Shown here one piece after another: positions 1 through 8,080 of a DNA stretch of 15,437 nt. Source of the stretch: Geoglobus sp. (GTDB lineage: Archaea; Halobacteriota; Archaeoglobi; Archaeoglobales; Archaeoglobaceae); assembly GCA_027019885.1 (NCBI GenBank), contig JALUWC010000049.1, positions 1 to 15,437 of the forward strand. Direction: 5' to 3'. A model generated the notes under the pieces. That model saw only the letters and a list, made by a program, of their open reading frames with translations. It made no database searches and had not been told where the DNA came from. The translations under genes were made by a program, and so were the position numbers. Numbering within the stretch: the stretch's first letter is position 1; every line of letters starts with the position of its first letter.

Positions 1-604
1 TGGTGATGGAGGTATAATATCTCTCGGAGCCAATCTCTGGAATATGGCAGTTGTAGATGTGTTCGTAGGCTGGTACACCTTCAAAATCTTGGAAAAAAGC
101 GGCAGGTTTGTGGCATCGTTCTTAGCAGGATGGCTCGGCATAACAACTGCTGCAATATTCGCCGGACTCGAGTTAGGTCTTTCAACATCGTTCAAATACT
201 CAATTGCCGTTGCTGTATCAGCGATGGGTATGTGGCATGGATTGCTTGGACTGATAGAAGGCTTCATAACTGCAGGAGTGGTGGGATACATCTACTCAAA
301 CAGACCGGATCTGGAGATAAAGAGCGCAGAAAGAATAAGTGTAAAACCACTCATTGCAGTTGGCATTCTCATTCTGTTATCACCCCTCTTTGCATACCTT
401 GCAGAGGTCGTGGGCTATTCAGAACCTCTTGAAAACGTGGCAAATGCATTTGGTCTCCATGAACATCAGATTTACTCAGGGCTGCTTCCAAATTACACAA
501 TACCCGGTTTGAATGAATATCTCGGAACACTGATCTCGGGGATCGTTGGTGTGGCAATATTTTTGTCTCTTGCACTGATGAGAAGACATGCATCTGCTAA
601 TTGA
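1..604 (+). CDS. cbiM: CbiM/NikM-type metal ECF transporter substrate-binding (S) subunit with fused CbiN-like C-terminus, 5'-truncated
   Basis: This is the membrane substrate-capture subunit of a cobalt/nickel ECF importer. The reading frame is open from base 2, so the gene begins outside the window. The first visible residues, GDGGIISLGANLWNMAVVD, match the conserved CbiM motif around GDGG..LGAN..NMA; the methionine at base 44 is internal. About 200 residues are visible. Hydrophobic helices are followed by a C-terminal unit with two membrane segments flanking an outer loop ending in LLPNYTIPGL. That layout resembles the CbiN/NikN (PDGLE) component, so M and N parts appear fused. The gene overlaps cbiQ by 17 bp, which indicates one operon. 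The N-terminal metal-ligand region (MHI..G) is not visible, so cobalt and nickel cannot be separated. Confidence 0.9.
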   Translation, partial: GDGGIISLGANLWNMAVVDVFVGWYTFKILEKSGRFVASFLAGWLGITTAAIFAGLELGLSTSFKYSIAVAVSAMGMWHGLLGLIEGFITAGVVGYIYSNRPDLEIKSAERISVKPLIAVGILILLSPLFAYLAEVVGYSEPLENVANAFGLHEHQIYSGLLPNYTIPGLNEYLGTLISGIVGVAIFLSLALMRRHASAN

Positions 605-1319
605 GAAAAGCATTAAATCTGCTGCTTCCTATTTTCAGGATTTTTTTATACATGAATACACGAAAGTATCGTATCTTCATCAAGTCCATCCGTCTGTCAA
701 GATTCTCTGCACATTCGCTCTGATATTGCTTTCAATCGCAACCTTTGATGGAAGAAGAATTGCACTCGTTCTCATTTCTCTTTATTTACTTGCCTTTAAT
801 ATTGGACTTGATGTCAGAATTCTGTTTAAGAGGAGTATTTTATTTGCAGCCTTCTCATTCCTAATCGTTCTTCCCATTTCAGTCTTTGAAAGAAACTACG
901 TATATCTGTTTCTATTCCCTCTGAGGGTCTTTTCGTCTATCTCAGCTCTTCAACTCTTCATTCTGACAACAAGATTCAGCGAGATTCTTTACGGGCTGAA
1001 AAAACTGAAAATTCCGGAGACGATGATAAATGTGATATGGCTGACATACCGCTACGCAATTTCCATGTTCAGGGATCTCCTCAACATCCTTGTTGCAAGG
1101 GAGGCAAGAAGACTTAAAACAAGCAGCCATCTTGACACGCTCAAAGGCGGAAGCAAAGCCCTCGGTTTATTTCTGCTCAGAAGTTTTGAGACCGCTGAAA
1201 AAATTGAGATGGCAATGAATTCAAGAGGAAGAGGAATAAGCTATGACGGTAATTACAGTTCAGGATTGTTTTATATTATCTATACAGCAGGTGTTGCAGC
1301 ATGGTGGATGATGCTCTGA
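588..1319 (+). CDS. cbiQ: CbiQ/EcfT-type transmembrane component of cobalt/nickel ECF transporter
   Basis: This is the energy-coupling membrane subunit that links the ATPase to the CbiM-type S component. It has 243 residues, the normal size for the family. It has hydrophobic segments near 38-52, 58-72, 83-100, 104-128 and at the C-terminus (227-243). It carries the two cytoplasmic coupling signatures of EcfT proteins: AREARR at 170-175 and NSRGRG at 211-216, the latter in the usual A/S-R-G position that contacts the ATPase. The ATG at 588 lies inside the end of cbiM (17 bp overlap), and its end overlaps cbiO by 19 bp, so translational coupling is likely. Family assignment is firm. The metal transported is not determined. 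Confidence 0.93.
   Translation: MHLLIEKSIKSAASYFQDFFIHEYTKVSYLHQVHPSVKILCTFALILLSIATFDGRRIALVLISLYLLAFNIGLDVRILFKRSILFAAFSFLIVLPISVFERNYVYLFLFPLRVFSSISALQLFILTTRFSEILYGLKKLKIPETMINVIWLTYRYAISMFRDLLNILVAREARRLKTSSHLDTLKGGSKALGLFLLRSFETAEKIEMAMNSRGRGISYDGNYSSGLFYIIYTAGVAAWWMML
1289..1293 (+). promoter_or_regulatory. Shine-Dalgarno for cbiO
   Basis: AGGTG, complementary to the archaeal 16S 3' end, sits 7 nt upstream of the ATG at 1301 and within the cbiQ coding end. It supports the chosen cbiO start. Confidence 0.5.
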
Positions 1320-2011
1320 TATCCGGAATAGATATCTCCTACACCTATCCGGATGGCACGAAAGGATTCAACAGGCTTACAGTTCATGTTAAAAAGGGGG
1401 AGAAGGTTGCTCTGATAGGCCCAAATGGGTGCGGGAAGTCAACTCTCATGATGGTTTTGGCTGGACTTCTAAAACCTGAAACCGGAAGAGTTCTGATAGA
1501 AGGTAGAGATATGCACAGTAACATTGACAGCATAAGGAGAAGAATTGGTTTCGTCTTCCAGGATCCGGATGTCTTTCTCTTCAACCCGTCAGTTGAGGAT
1601 GAGCTCAGATACTCCCTTGTTCAGCTTGAGATGGATGTGTCGGAGATGGATATGCTCGTAAATGAGTTTTCGAAGGTATTTAACCTTGAGAATATCCTTC
1701 ACAAGCCACCATTCAGGCTCAGCGGTGGGGAGAAAAAGAGGGTGGAGGTTGCAAGCGTTCTCATATACAATCCTGATATAATCTTCCTTGACGAGCCTAC
1801 AAGCAACGTTGATGGGAAAACAAGAAGAAAGATTATAGAGACCCTTGAGACCTATAACGGGACTCTGATTTTATCAACCCATGAGCTTGAAATTGCTGAA
1901 AAAATTGCAGACAGAATTATTTTAATGGATCAGGAGAAAAGGATGGTGCTCGATGGTGGGTTGGAAACTCTTGAAAACAGATCATTTCTGGAGGAAATAG
2001 GCGTAATCTGA
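1301..2011 (+). CDS. cbiO: CbiO/EcfA-type ATPase of cobalt/nickel ECF transporter
   Basis: This is the cytoplasmic ATPase of the importer, 236 residues, with all ABC motifs intact. Walker A is GPNGCGKST (40-48), the Q-loop is VFQDPD with Q87, the ABC signature is LSGGEKKR (140-147), Walker B is IIFLDEP (160-166) followed by the D-loop SNVD, and the switch histidine is STHE (H194). A Shine-Dalgarno-like AGGTG at 1289-1293 lies 7 nt before the ATG, inside the end of cbiQ, which supports this start. Only one ATPase is present, as in CbiMNQO/NikMNQO systems, where it acts as a homodimer. Its 3' end overlaps the convergent truD by 30 bp. No obvious terminator separates the two. Confidence 0.95.
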   Translation: MVDDALISGIDISYTYPDGTKGFNRLTVHVKKGEKVALIGPNGCGKSTLMMVLAGLLKPETGRVLIEGRDMHSNIDSIRRRIGFVFQDPDVFLFNPSVEDELRYSLVQLEMDVSEMDMLVNEFSKVFNLENILHKPPFRLSGGEKKRVEVASVLIYNPDIIFLDEPTSNVDGKTRRKIIETLETYNGTLILSTHELEIAEKIADRIILMDQEKRMVLDGGLETLENRSFLEEIGVI

Positions 2012-3310
2012 CTTCATAACCTCTCTGAGGAAAGAGGTTGCAAAACATCCCTTTGGCAGAAAGAATTCCATACTAACGTCATTTTCCCTAAGATACATCT
2101 CAAGCATGCTGAAGTCGAAAGGAATTTCGGCGGATCTGTAAGAACCTTTCGAGCTGAACTCGGGATACTCCCCATTGAAGTCCTCAAGCTCAATCTCTTC
2201 ATTTTCAAGAATCTCCTGAAGTTTTTCACCAGCCCACCCCTTCAGTTCTGCCCGATATCCCGGGAGTGGAAGGGCAAGAAATGCGTATCCATTCTCCGAA
2301 AGAAATCTCACCCTTCCGAAATTTGTCTCTTTAACCTCAACAAACTCCTCTGAACTGACCATGTATCCTCTCTTTCTAATCAAAAAATCTGCAAAATCAC
2401 CTTTTTCTATGATCTTCAGAGATCCAAACTCCTCAATTCTCTTAGAAAGTAGCATGTTGAAGAGATATGACTGGTAGGCGTGAATGAACATCATTTTAAG
2501 GTTCTTGGGAAGGGAAAGGAGTGCCTCAAGCTCTGATTTGCCCTCCCTCAGCTTTTGAAGCAGGCTTCGCTCATATACAAGATACTTTGGAAGCTCTCTC
2601 AAACCAGTTTTCGGATCCCTTTCATTCCACAGACTCTCTCTCACTCTTCTGACGTCTTCATCCTCTGTCTCCGATGGCTTGGCCACATATGTCCAGAATG
2701 CTTCCTTATACTTTCTCAGAATTATGAGTTTCCCAACTTCATGGGTTATGAACCTGAGCGTCCCAAACCTCTGGATGCCAAAAAAGTTCGGGATCCCTCT
2801 TTCTTTAAGCTCCTCCACAATCTCAGGCAGGTTTCCGGGCTTTGAAACCGAAGCAATGGCAACTCTGAATCTGTTCCCGACTAAATCTCCGAGCTTTAGA
2901 CGTCTCTGGAGATATCCTGCAATTTCTATTTCAGCATCCTTTATCTTCACACTCTTGATCCTTTCATCCATACCATCTCTCAGCGGGATTGAAAGATACT
3001 GAACTGTTAGAGCTCTCTTGTCCTTTGTTCCCGCGTATCCTATTGCCTTTCTGCTCATGTGAAGCGCATTCGACAGTATCCTGACAAAGTTCATCGTGTC
3101 CCAGTTCCTCTTTGTTACTTTAATGACAATGTACTTCCCGCTCTCCTTCAGATCCACATCCAGAATCTCTTCAACAAAAAAATCGTCCTCGCTTTCCTTT
3201 ATTCTCCCACCTACGCCCTCTGTCCTGGATATGTAGCCGTGTATCCCAGCTTTTCCCTCAATCATCTCCAAAGAAGGCATCGAGGGTGAGCGTTTTTTGT
3301 CTCTTTCCAT
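1982..3310 (-). CDS. truD: tRNA pseudouridine synthase TruD
   Basis: This enzyme converts a uridine of tRNA (U13 in the bacterial family) to pseudouridine; archaeal and eukaryotic (Pus7) members may modify other positions. It has 442 residues, usual for archaeal TruD, which is longer than the bacterial form. The N-terminal block GGRIKESEDDFFVEEI (34-49) is the conserved family start. The catalytic motif GTKDKRA places the nucleophile at D97. NFFGIQRFG is the conserved second motif. An excellent GGAGGT at 3327-3322, 11 nt before the ATG at 3310, favours this start over the internal methionines at 3280 and 3265, although homology begins only after the latter. The first 53 bp overlap the end of rfcL, so the two are probably co-transcribed. 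Confidence 0.94.
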   Translation of the reverse strand: MERDKKRSPSMPSLEMIEGKAGIHGYISRTEGVGGRIKESEDDFFVEEILDVDLKESGKYIVIKVTKRNWDTMNFVRILSNALHMSRKAIGYAGTKDKRALTVQYLSIPLRDGMDERIKSVKIKDAEIEIAGYLQRRLKLGDLVGNRFRVAIASVSKPGNLPEIVEELKERGIPNFFGIQRFGTLRFITHEVGKLIILRKYKEAFWTYVAKPSETEDEDVRRVRESLWNERDPKTGLRELPKYLVYERSLLQKLREGKSELEALLSLPKNLKMMFIHAYQSYLFNMLLSKRIEEFGSLKIIEKGDFADFLIRKRGYMVSSEEFVEVKETNFGRVRFLSENGYAFLALPLPGYRAELKGWAGEKLQEILENEEIELEDFNGEYPEFSSKGSYRSAEIPFDFSMLEMYLRENDVSMEFFLPKGCFATSFLREVMKSDYAYFLQK

Positions 3311-4703
3311 GATCGGTCTTTACCTCCTTCTCTTTCTCTTCCACCTCTCTCCCGGCCTCTTTCTCCTCAAGAACCTCATCTGTGTCCATTCTTGTATAGG
3401 TAGAAAGAAACGTCTCATCCTCCACCCTGTGCAACCTGTGCTTCTCTACGAATTCTGCAATCTCTTCAGCCTTCTCGCCCCCAGCCATAAACTCAAGCTC
3501 ATCTTTTGTAAATGTGTAAAAAGCAGAAATTCTGGAGGCCGTTTGGGTGTCAAGCCTTTCAATCAGATACCTGACAAAGTGGTACTGCTCCATGGCCTTT
3601 CTGGATGACATGTGAGAGTACCTTCCAATCTTTTTCATGATGTTTCTGAACATCTCTCTCCTTTTCCTCGCATACATCAGCTTTTTCCATACGGAAGGCG
3701 GCTGGTATCTGGTAAACCCTCTCTTTGGCTCATCCCTGACACTCTGCACTCCTGTGGTCATAAGATAGGTTGAGTACTTCCAGAGCCTGTAGAACTGTCT
3801 TTTCCTCACTCTGCCAAGAAAGATGTCTGCTCTTGAAACGATCCTGTAGGCTTTGAAGAGAGTCTCACCCCCATATTCAAGCGGCAGGTTCTCCTCTATC
3901 CACATTATCAGATCGTCCGGGCTTTCATCAAGCAGCATCGCATCGCTGTGAGCAGGAACCTTTGTCTTGAACACCTTCTGAAGAAATCTGAAAATGTCTA
4001 TCTCCTGCGTTCTCTTTCCCGTGACAACATCTTCAGGCCTTACAACATCTCTTCCTTCGACTATTGCCTGAAGATCGTTTATCGCCGCTCTTAGATCCCC
4101 GCCAGAGTTTTCGGCTATGAGCTTCAGAACCTCCCTGTCACACCTTACACTTTCCCTGAGACATATCCTTTCAAGCACCTTCGCAATCTGGTTCTTTTTA
4201 AGTCTTTTGAAGTTTACCATCTCCACCTGTTTTCTCAGATCAGACGAAAGGCTGTATGGATCGTTTGCAATGAGAATCATGGGCTGGGGTGGTTTTCTCT
4301 TCACTATTCTCAGAAGAGCCCCCTCTCCACCAGCATCCTCCTTTTTGTGAACGTTGTCAACCTCGTCAAGGATTATCAGTTTCAGTCTTCCAGCCTTGGA
4401 CGAGAGGAACTCGCCATCATCGCTTATCGTCTCGTTGAAAGCTCCCTCTCCCACTATTCTGTTTATTATGTTCCAGCTTCTCTGATCGCTTGCATTCAGT
4501 TCAACAATCTCCCATCCCATTGTATTTGCAAGGGCAATTGCGAGGGATGTTTTTCCGACTCCAGGAGGGCCTGCAAGCAGCAATGGCTTCTGCCTTTCCC
4601 CTTTTTTCCATTTCTCAGCCCACGATACTACCTTCTGGATCAATGGCCTGTCTGCAACAACATCATCGAGGCTTTCAGGTCTGTACTTCTCGACCCACAG
4701 CAT
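3258..4703 (-). CDS. rfcL: Replication factor C large subunit (clamp loader)
   Basis: This is the large subunit of the archaeal clamp loader, which opens the PCNA ring and places it on primed DNA with RfcS. It has 481 residues. The N-terminal LWVEKYRPESLDDVV is the typical RFC box. Walker A is GPPGVGKT (45-52), Walker B is LIILDEVD (109-116), sensor 1 is ILIAND near 143-148, and sensor 2 is in GGDLRAAINDLQAI. The tail after about residue 440 is highly charged (KEKEVK) and ends in TLTLDAFF, a PCNA-interacting (PIP-like) motif with T in place of the usual Q. There is no Shine-Dalgarno; a TATA element about 28 nt upstream of the ATG suggests a leaderless message. truD begins within its 3' end. 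Confidence 0.96.
   Translation of the reverse strand: MLWVEKYRPESLDDVVADRPLIQKVVSWAEKWKKGERQKPLLLAGPPGVGKTSLAIALANTMGWEIVELNASDQRSWNIINRIVGEGAFNETISDDGEFLSSKAGRLKLIILDEVDNVHKKEDAGGEGALLRIVKRKPPQPMILIANDPYSLSSDLRKQVEMVNFKRLKKNQIAKVLERICLRESVRCDREVLKLIAENSGGDLRAAINDLQAIVEGRDVVRPEDVVTGKRTQEIDIFRFLQKVFKTKVPAHSDAMLLDESPDDLIMWIEENLPLEYGGETLFKAYRIVSRADIFLGRVRKRQFYRLWKYSTYLMTTGVQSVRDEPKRGFTRYQPPSVWKKLMYARKRREMFRNIMKKIGRYSHMSSRKAMEQYHFVRYLIERLDTQTASRISAFYTFTKDELEFMAGGEKAEEIAEFVEKHRLHRVEDETFLSTYTRMDTDEVLEEKEAGREVEEKEKEVKTDHGKRQKTLTLDAFFGDD
3322..3327 (-). promoter_or_regulatory. Strong Shine-Dalgarno for truD inside rfcL
   Basis: GGAGGT read on the minus strand, 11 nt before the ATG at 3310. It is the only good ribosome-binding sequence near the three candidate truD starts, and it decides the start in favour of the longest form. 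It is embedded in the rfcL coding region (acidic/basic tail). Confidence 0.6.
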
Positions 4704-4726
4704 TCAGAATAGGATTGTGTCAGGAG

Positions 4727-4735
4727 ATATAATAA
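4727..4735 (-). promoter_or_regulatory. TATA element of rfcL (leaderless)
   Basis: Minus-strand TTATTATAT centred about 28 nt before the rfcL ATG (4703), with no ribosome-binding site between. The position fits an archaeal promoter whose transcript starts at or next to the ATG. Confidence 0.55.
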
Positions 4736-4760
4736 TCATTTGCTTCACAGGAGGGGCAAG

Positions 4761-4770
4761 GAAAATATAA
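4761..4770 (+). promoter_or_regulatory. TATA element of the MrfA-like helicase gene (leaderless)
   Basis: Plus-strand GAAAATATAA centred about 28 nt before the ATG at 4794, purine-rich upstream (BRE-like), and no Shine-Dalgarno near the start. rfcL and the helicase gene thus have separate, divergent TATA boxes in a 90-bp gap. Confidence 0.55.
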
Positions 4771-4793
4771 CATATCTCTGGATTCCAGTCTGA

Positions 4794-7079
4794 ATGAATG
4801 CAGATGACTTCTTCTGTCCCTCATGCAAGAGAATCAAAAGCAGATGTGCATGTCACAAAAAGAGCATCGCTGAAAAGAACATGGAGATTTTCAGGGAATC
4901 ATGCAGGGATGAGAGCCTGAAAAGCATTTTTCAGGCAGATTATGAGGTTGTTGATTTCAGGGAGATTGAGGCAGATGCCTTTCCATCTGTGCCGGTGGAC
5001 TCTCTGAACATAACCGGGGAACTGAAAATTGCCCTGAAGAGTAAAGGGATACTCAGGCTTTACGAATTCCAGAAAGAGGCTCTTGAACTGATCAGGAATC
5101 GAAGAGATGTTATAATCACCGCTCCAACCGGAATGGGAAAGACGGAGGCGTTTGCAATTCCCATGATTGAAATGCTGAAGGATGGGGGGAAGGGCCTGAT
5201 CATCTATCCAACAAAAGCTCTAACCAAGGATCAGCTTGAGAAGATCGCTCATTACGCCGGTTCATGTGAGCTAAATGCAGTTAAATTTGATGGTGATTCT
5301 GGATATGGCGAGAGAAAAAAGGTTTACAGCGGAAAAGCGGACATAGTTCTGACAAATCCGGACATGATTGACCACCATCTTCGCAATACACCTGAATTCA
5401 GGGAGTTTGCTGAGCAGACAAGGATAATTGTTTTTGACGAGCTCCATTCCTATTCAGGCTTTCTCGGGTCCAGCATATACTGGCTTGTGCGGAGAATTGA
5501 GAGATTCACATCACCACAGATTGCTGCATGCTCTGCAACAATCGACAACCCTGATGAGTTTGGAAGACTGCTGTTTGACAGGAATTTTGACGTTGTCAGA
5601 TTTGATGGAAGAGGCTCACCGCAGAGAATGATGGTTGTTTGCGGAAGCTTTTACGATGCTGTCAGGGATCTGGTTCTCAGGCTTGGAGGCAGGAAGATTT
5701 TGATTTTTGGAAACAGCTACAAGTCAGTGGAGACAGTGGCCTGGATTCTTGAGAGAAATGGAATCAGATGTCTGGTTCACAAGGCTGGATTGCCAAAAAA
5801 AGAGAGGGAAAGAGCTGAGAGAATGTTCAGGGATGGCAGGATCAGGGTTCTTGTATCCACATCAACCCTTGAGCTTGGAATAGACATAGGAGATGTTGAC
5901 TGCGTCATCAGCGAGCTTGTTCCATTTCCGGTTTTTCTTCAGAGAGCTGGAAGAGCGGGGAGAATGAAGAACAGAGGTCTTGGAATCCTCGTTCTGAGAG
6001 ACGAGACTGCCATAGGAGAATACTACAGAAGGAACATAGATGAATACTACAGGGAGAAAATGATGTGCTATGCTGAAAGATGGAACGAGCTTGCTGCGAG
6101 GCACCACATCCTCTCAATGGCCAGGGAAATGCCCCTGCTGAAAAATGAGGTGGAAAGAGAGATTGCGGAGAGGATGGTTGATGAGGGGTTGCTTATTGAT
6201 GCTGGAGACTTCTACATAGCTCAGCCTGATCAGCAGCTGAACTCCGGCATAAGAGGGGCCGGAAAGAGAGTAAAAATTGTTTTTGATGGCAGGGTGATCG
6301 GAGAAAGGGCGCTTCCAATGGCGGTCAGGGAGCTTCATCCAAACGCTGTATTTCTGCACAACAGAAAGAGGTACGTTGTAGAGAGACTTGATCTGAAGGG
6401 GATGAGGGCCATTGTAGAGGAGACAGATGCGAATCTCACAACATCACCGATATACACCGCACTTCCAAAAGTTGTCAGAGTTGCCGAAAAAATGGAGCAT
6501 CCTGTGAAAGCCCACTACTGCGAGATGGAGCTGGCGGTTGTGGTTAGCGGGTACACCGTGAGAAAACCCTTTGATGATGAAAAGGTGAGGGTCGAGTACT
6601 TGGCCAGACCTCTGTCCTATACATTCAGAACAAGGGGATTCGTTTTCACAAGCCCCTATCCTGAGAAAATGAATTATGAGGATTTCTTTGCTGGCTCTTT
6701 TCATGCACTTGAGCATGCGATAATTGAAACAAGCGACGCAATAACCGGAGGAGGAAGCAACGCAATCGGAGGGATATCAACCTCCGATGGGTACATATTT
6801 GTTTACGATGCCACGGAAGGTGGGAATGGCATGAGCAAGCTTCTGTTCAGCAGAATGGACAGGGCGTTCCGCATATCCCTTGATGTTCTCGAAAACTGCG
6901 ATTGCAAGAGGGTTGATGGATGCCCGAGATGCACATACAGCTACCAGTGCGGCAACAACAATCACCCACTGAACAGAATTGGGGCAATAGACATTCTGAA
7001 AAAGATTGTTTCAGGGGTTAAGAGGAGCGCTGATCTGTCGATCTTTGAGGAAGTCAGGGATTTTGTGTACTACCCATAA
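4794..7079 (+). CDS. MrfA/Hrq1-like SF2 DNA helicase with C-terminal MZB (DUF1998) zinc domain
   Basis: This is an ATP-dependent SF2 helicase resembling bacterial MrfA (mitomycin repair factor, formerly YprA) and eukaryotic Hrq1, which act in DNA-crosslink repair. It has 761 residues. Motifs in order: Q/EFQKEAL near 91-97, motif I APTGMGKT (110-117), Ia YPTKALTKDQ (138-147), Ib TNPDMID, motif II DELH (215-218), motif III SAT (247-249), motif V STSTLELGIDIGDVDCVI and motif VI QRAGRAGR. The C-terminal cysteines C702, C704, C710, C713 and C719, in CDC...CPRC...C, form the MZB zinc site. An extra N-terminal cluster CPSCKRIKSRCAC (8-20) looks like a second zinc knuckle. All catalytic motifs are intact. 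A repair role is by family only. It stands alone, divergent from rfcL. Confidence 0.9.
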   Translation: MNADDFFCPSCKRIKSRCACHKKSIAEKNMEIFRESCRDESLKSIFQADYEVVDFREIEADAFPSVPVDSLNITGELKIALKSKGILRLYEFQKEALELIRNRRDVIITAPTGMGKTEAFAIPMIEMLKDGGKGLIIYPTKALTKDQLEKIAHYAGSCELNAVKFDGDSGYGERKKVYSGKADIVLTNPDMIDHHLRNTPEFREFAEQTRIIVFDELHSYSGFLGSSIYWLVRRIERFTSPQIAACSATIDNPDEFGRLLFDRNFDVVRFDGRGSPQRMMVVCGSFYDAVRDLVLRLGGRKILIFGNSYKSVETVAWILERNGIRCLVHKAGLPKKERERAERMFRDGRIRVLVSTSTLELGIDIGDVDCVISELVPFPVFLQRAGRAGRMKNRGLGILVLRDETAIGEYYRRNIDEYYREKMMCYAERWNELAARHHILSMAREMPLLKNEVEREIAERMVDEGLLIDAGDFYIAQPDQQLNSGIRGAGKRVKIVFDGRVIGERALPMAVRELHPNAVFLHNRKRYVVERLDLKGMRAIVEETDANLTTSPIYTALPKVVRVAEKMEHPVKAHYCEMELAVVVSGYTVRKPFDDEKVRVEYLARPLSYTFRTRGFVFTSPYPEKMNYEDFFAGSFHALEHAIIETSDAITGGGSNAIGGISTSDGYIFVYDATEGGNGMSKLLFSRMDRAFRISLDVLENCDCKRVDGCPRCTYSYQCGNNNHPLNRIGAIDILKKIVSGVKRSADLSIFEEVRDFVYYP

Positions 7080-7082
7080 TGC

Positions 7083-7619
7083 TCAGAATGTCATGTAGGG
7101 CTCAGTGAGGTATTTCCACAGTATCGCAATGGCCGAGAGAACGATAAGAACATCCTTCAGAGTGGAGTAATCAACCCGCATGATCTCTGATAGAACCCTT
7201 GAGCCGGAGTACATCTCCCCCTTCTGAATTACCGATAGCATCCATGTTGTTCCAATGATGCTCGATGCTGCACCGACCATGAAGAAAATTTCGGTCAGCT
7301 GAGATAGAAAGAGTCCAGCTCCGAGAAACGGAATGAAGTCTGTTATGTGGTGGAGGCAGCATGCAACCATGCTTCCCCCCGTAACAGATGTGCTGGCTAT
7401 GGCGTTGCAGCTCTTGCCAAAGGATCTGATGTGGGTGAAAAGCGCTATTTGAAGCCCAAAGCCCATGTCAATGATGGCGATGTATGGGAGATAGTTCTTC
7501 AGATTCCAGTAAACCGCCTCACTGCCACCTGTGAGGTAGTTTATTCCAGCGTAGAACAGGATCAGGAGTGCTGAACCGAGAAAGCCATAAATCAGCCTTC
7601 TGTCTGCTAAGTCTCCCAT
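7083..7619 (-). CDS. Multi-spanning membrane protein with CCxHH motif, possible metal site
   Basis: A 178-residue membrane protein I do not recognise by name. Hydrophobic segments lie near 9-27, 44-63, 83-106, 112-131 and 155-171. The striking feature is GGSMVACCLHHITDFIPFLG at 81-100, with C87, C88, H90, H91 and D94 at the start of the third segment, plus C71. Clustered Cys/His/Asp in a membrane segment suggests binding of a soft metal such as copper, or of haem. Its start overlaps the end of the upstream gene by 13 bp, so the two are co-translated, and it lies downstream of a DUF411 (copper-site) gene. It ends 3 bp from the convergent helicase gene. The metal role is an inference from motif and context. 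Confidence 0.75.
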   Translation of the reverse strand: MGDLADRRLIYGFLGSALLILFYAGINYLTGGSEAVYWNLKNYLPYIAIIDMGFGLQIALFTHIRSFGKSCNAIASTSVTGGSMVACCLHHITDFIPFLGAGLFLSQLTEIFFMVGAASSIIGTTWMLSVIQKGEMYSGSRVLSEIMRVDYSTLKDVLIVLSAIAILWKYLTEPYMTF

Positions 7620-8041
7620 TTCAGAACCCTCTCTCCATCAATGTTTATCTTCAGGCTGAAACTCATCTGGCTGTATATCTCTTTAAGAGCCTCCTCTGGA
7701 AACTCCATGAATCCGTATCTGTGGTGACCCCATGATCTCTCATCTTCTTTCCATGAAATCGGCCTGAACTCCTTTCCACCAACCACAAGAACGGTCGAGT
7801 TTTTCAGATCAAATCTGTAAAGATTGCCTGAATGAGTGTCAAGGCGGAGGTAGAACGTCGCCTTTTTAAGATCAGGATACTTCGGATTGAGGAACACTGC
7901 TGTAACCTGAATGTTTCCCTCACTGATTTTTGTAAGCTCATCTTCGCTAAATGACCTGTTTGTTACCTTGTTTTTCATTGCAAGCCCTGCAAATGCTACA
8001 CCAATCAGTATCAGGATTAATGCAAGCTTTCTCATTTCCAT
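7607..8041 (-). CDS. Anchored extracytoplasmic protein of unknown function
   Basis: A 144-residue protein, not recognised. An N-terminal hydrophobic segment (about 5-22) after a MEMRK start would act as a membrane anchor or uncleaved signal, leaving a roughly 120-residue outer domain with alternating hydrophobic strands, probably beta-rich. SWGHHRYGFMEF (103-114) contains adjacent histidines H106-H107 that could bind metal. The start at 8041 is chosen because a TATA element (8072-8062) lies 26 nt upstream, fitting a leaderless message; M3 is an alternative. A 19-bp dyad fills the space between TATA and ATG. It overlaps the CCxHH membrane-protein gene by 13 bp and sits 39 bp downstream of the DUF411 gene, suggesting a shared extracytoplasmic function. 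Confidence 0.75.
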   Translation of the reverse strand: MEMRKLALILILIGVAFAGLAMKNKVTNRSFSEDELTKISEGNIQVTAVFLNPKYPDLKKATFYLRLDTHSGNLYRFDLKNSTVLVVGGKEFRPISWKEDERSWGHHRYGFMEFPEEALKEIYSQMSFSLKINIDGERVLKWET

Positions 8042-8042
8042 A

Positions 8043-8061
8043 TTTTACATTTGATGAAAAA
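8043..8061. promoter_or_regulatory. Candidate operator, copy B of a 19-bp dyad
   Basis: Read on the minus strand this is TTTTTCATCAAATGTAAAA, an imperfect palindrome (7 of 9 pairs). It differs from copy A (8598-8616) at one base of 19, and the identity continues through the following T-ATGG. It lies between the TATA box and ATG of the 7607-8041 gene, ending 1 nt before the ATG, exactly as copy A does before the methyltransferase gene. The position would block transcription start, so a repressor site is the simplest reading. Confidence 0.6.
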
Positions 8062-8072
8062 CAATATAAAAA
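8062..8072 (-). promoter_or_regulatory. TATA element of the 7607-8041 gene
   Basis: Minus-strand TTTTTATATTG centred 26 nt before the ATG at 8041. It lies in the 39-bp gap after the DUF411 gene, so the two-gene unit 7607-8041/7083-7619 probably has its own promoter. The two T5 tracts read on this strand (here and at 8061-8057) could also serve as an oligo-T terminator for DUF411 transcripts. Confidence 0.55.
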
Positions 8073-8080
8073 TGTTTCCA

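Noticed and set aside
6114..6716. Antisense open frames opposite the helicase gene
   Set aside because: They are shadows of the strong helicase coding frame, with no promoter, no ribosome-binding site and no recognisable domain.
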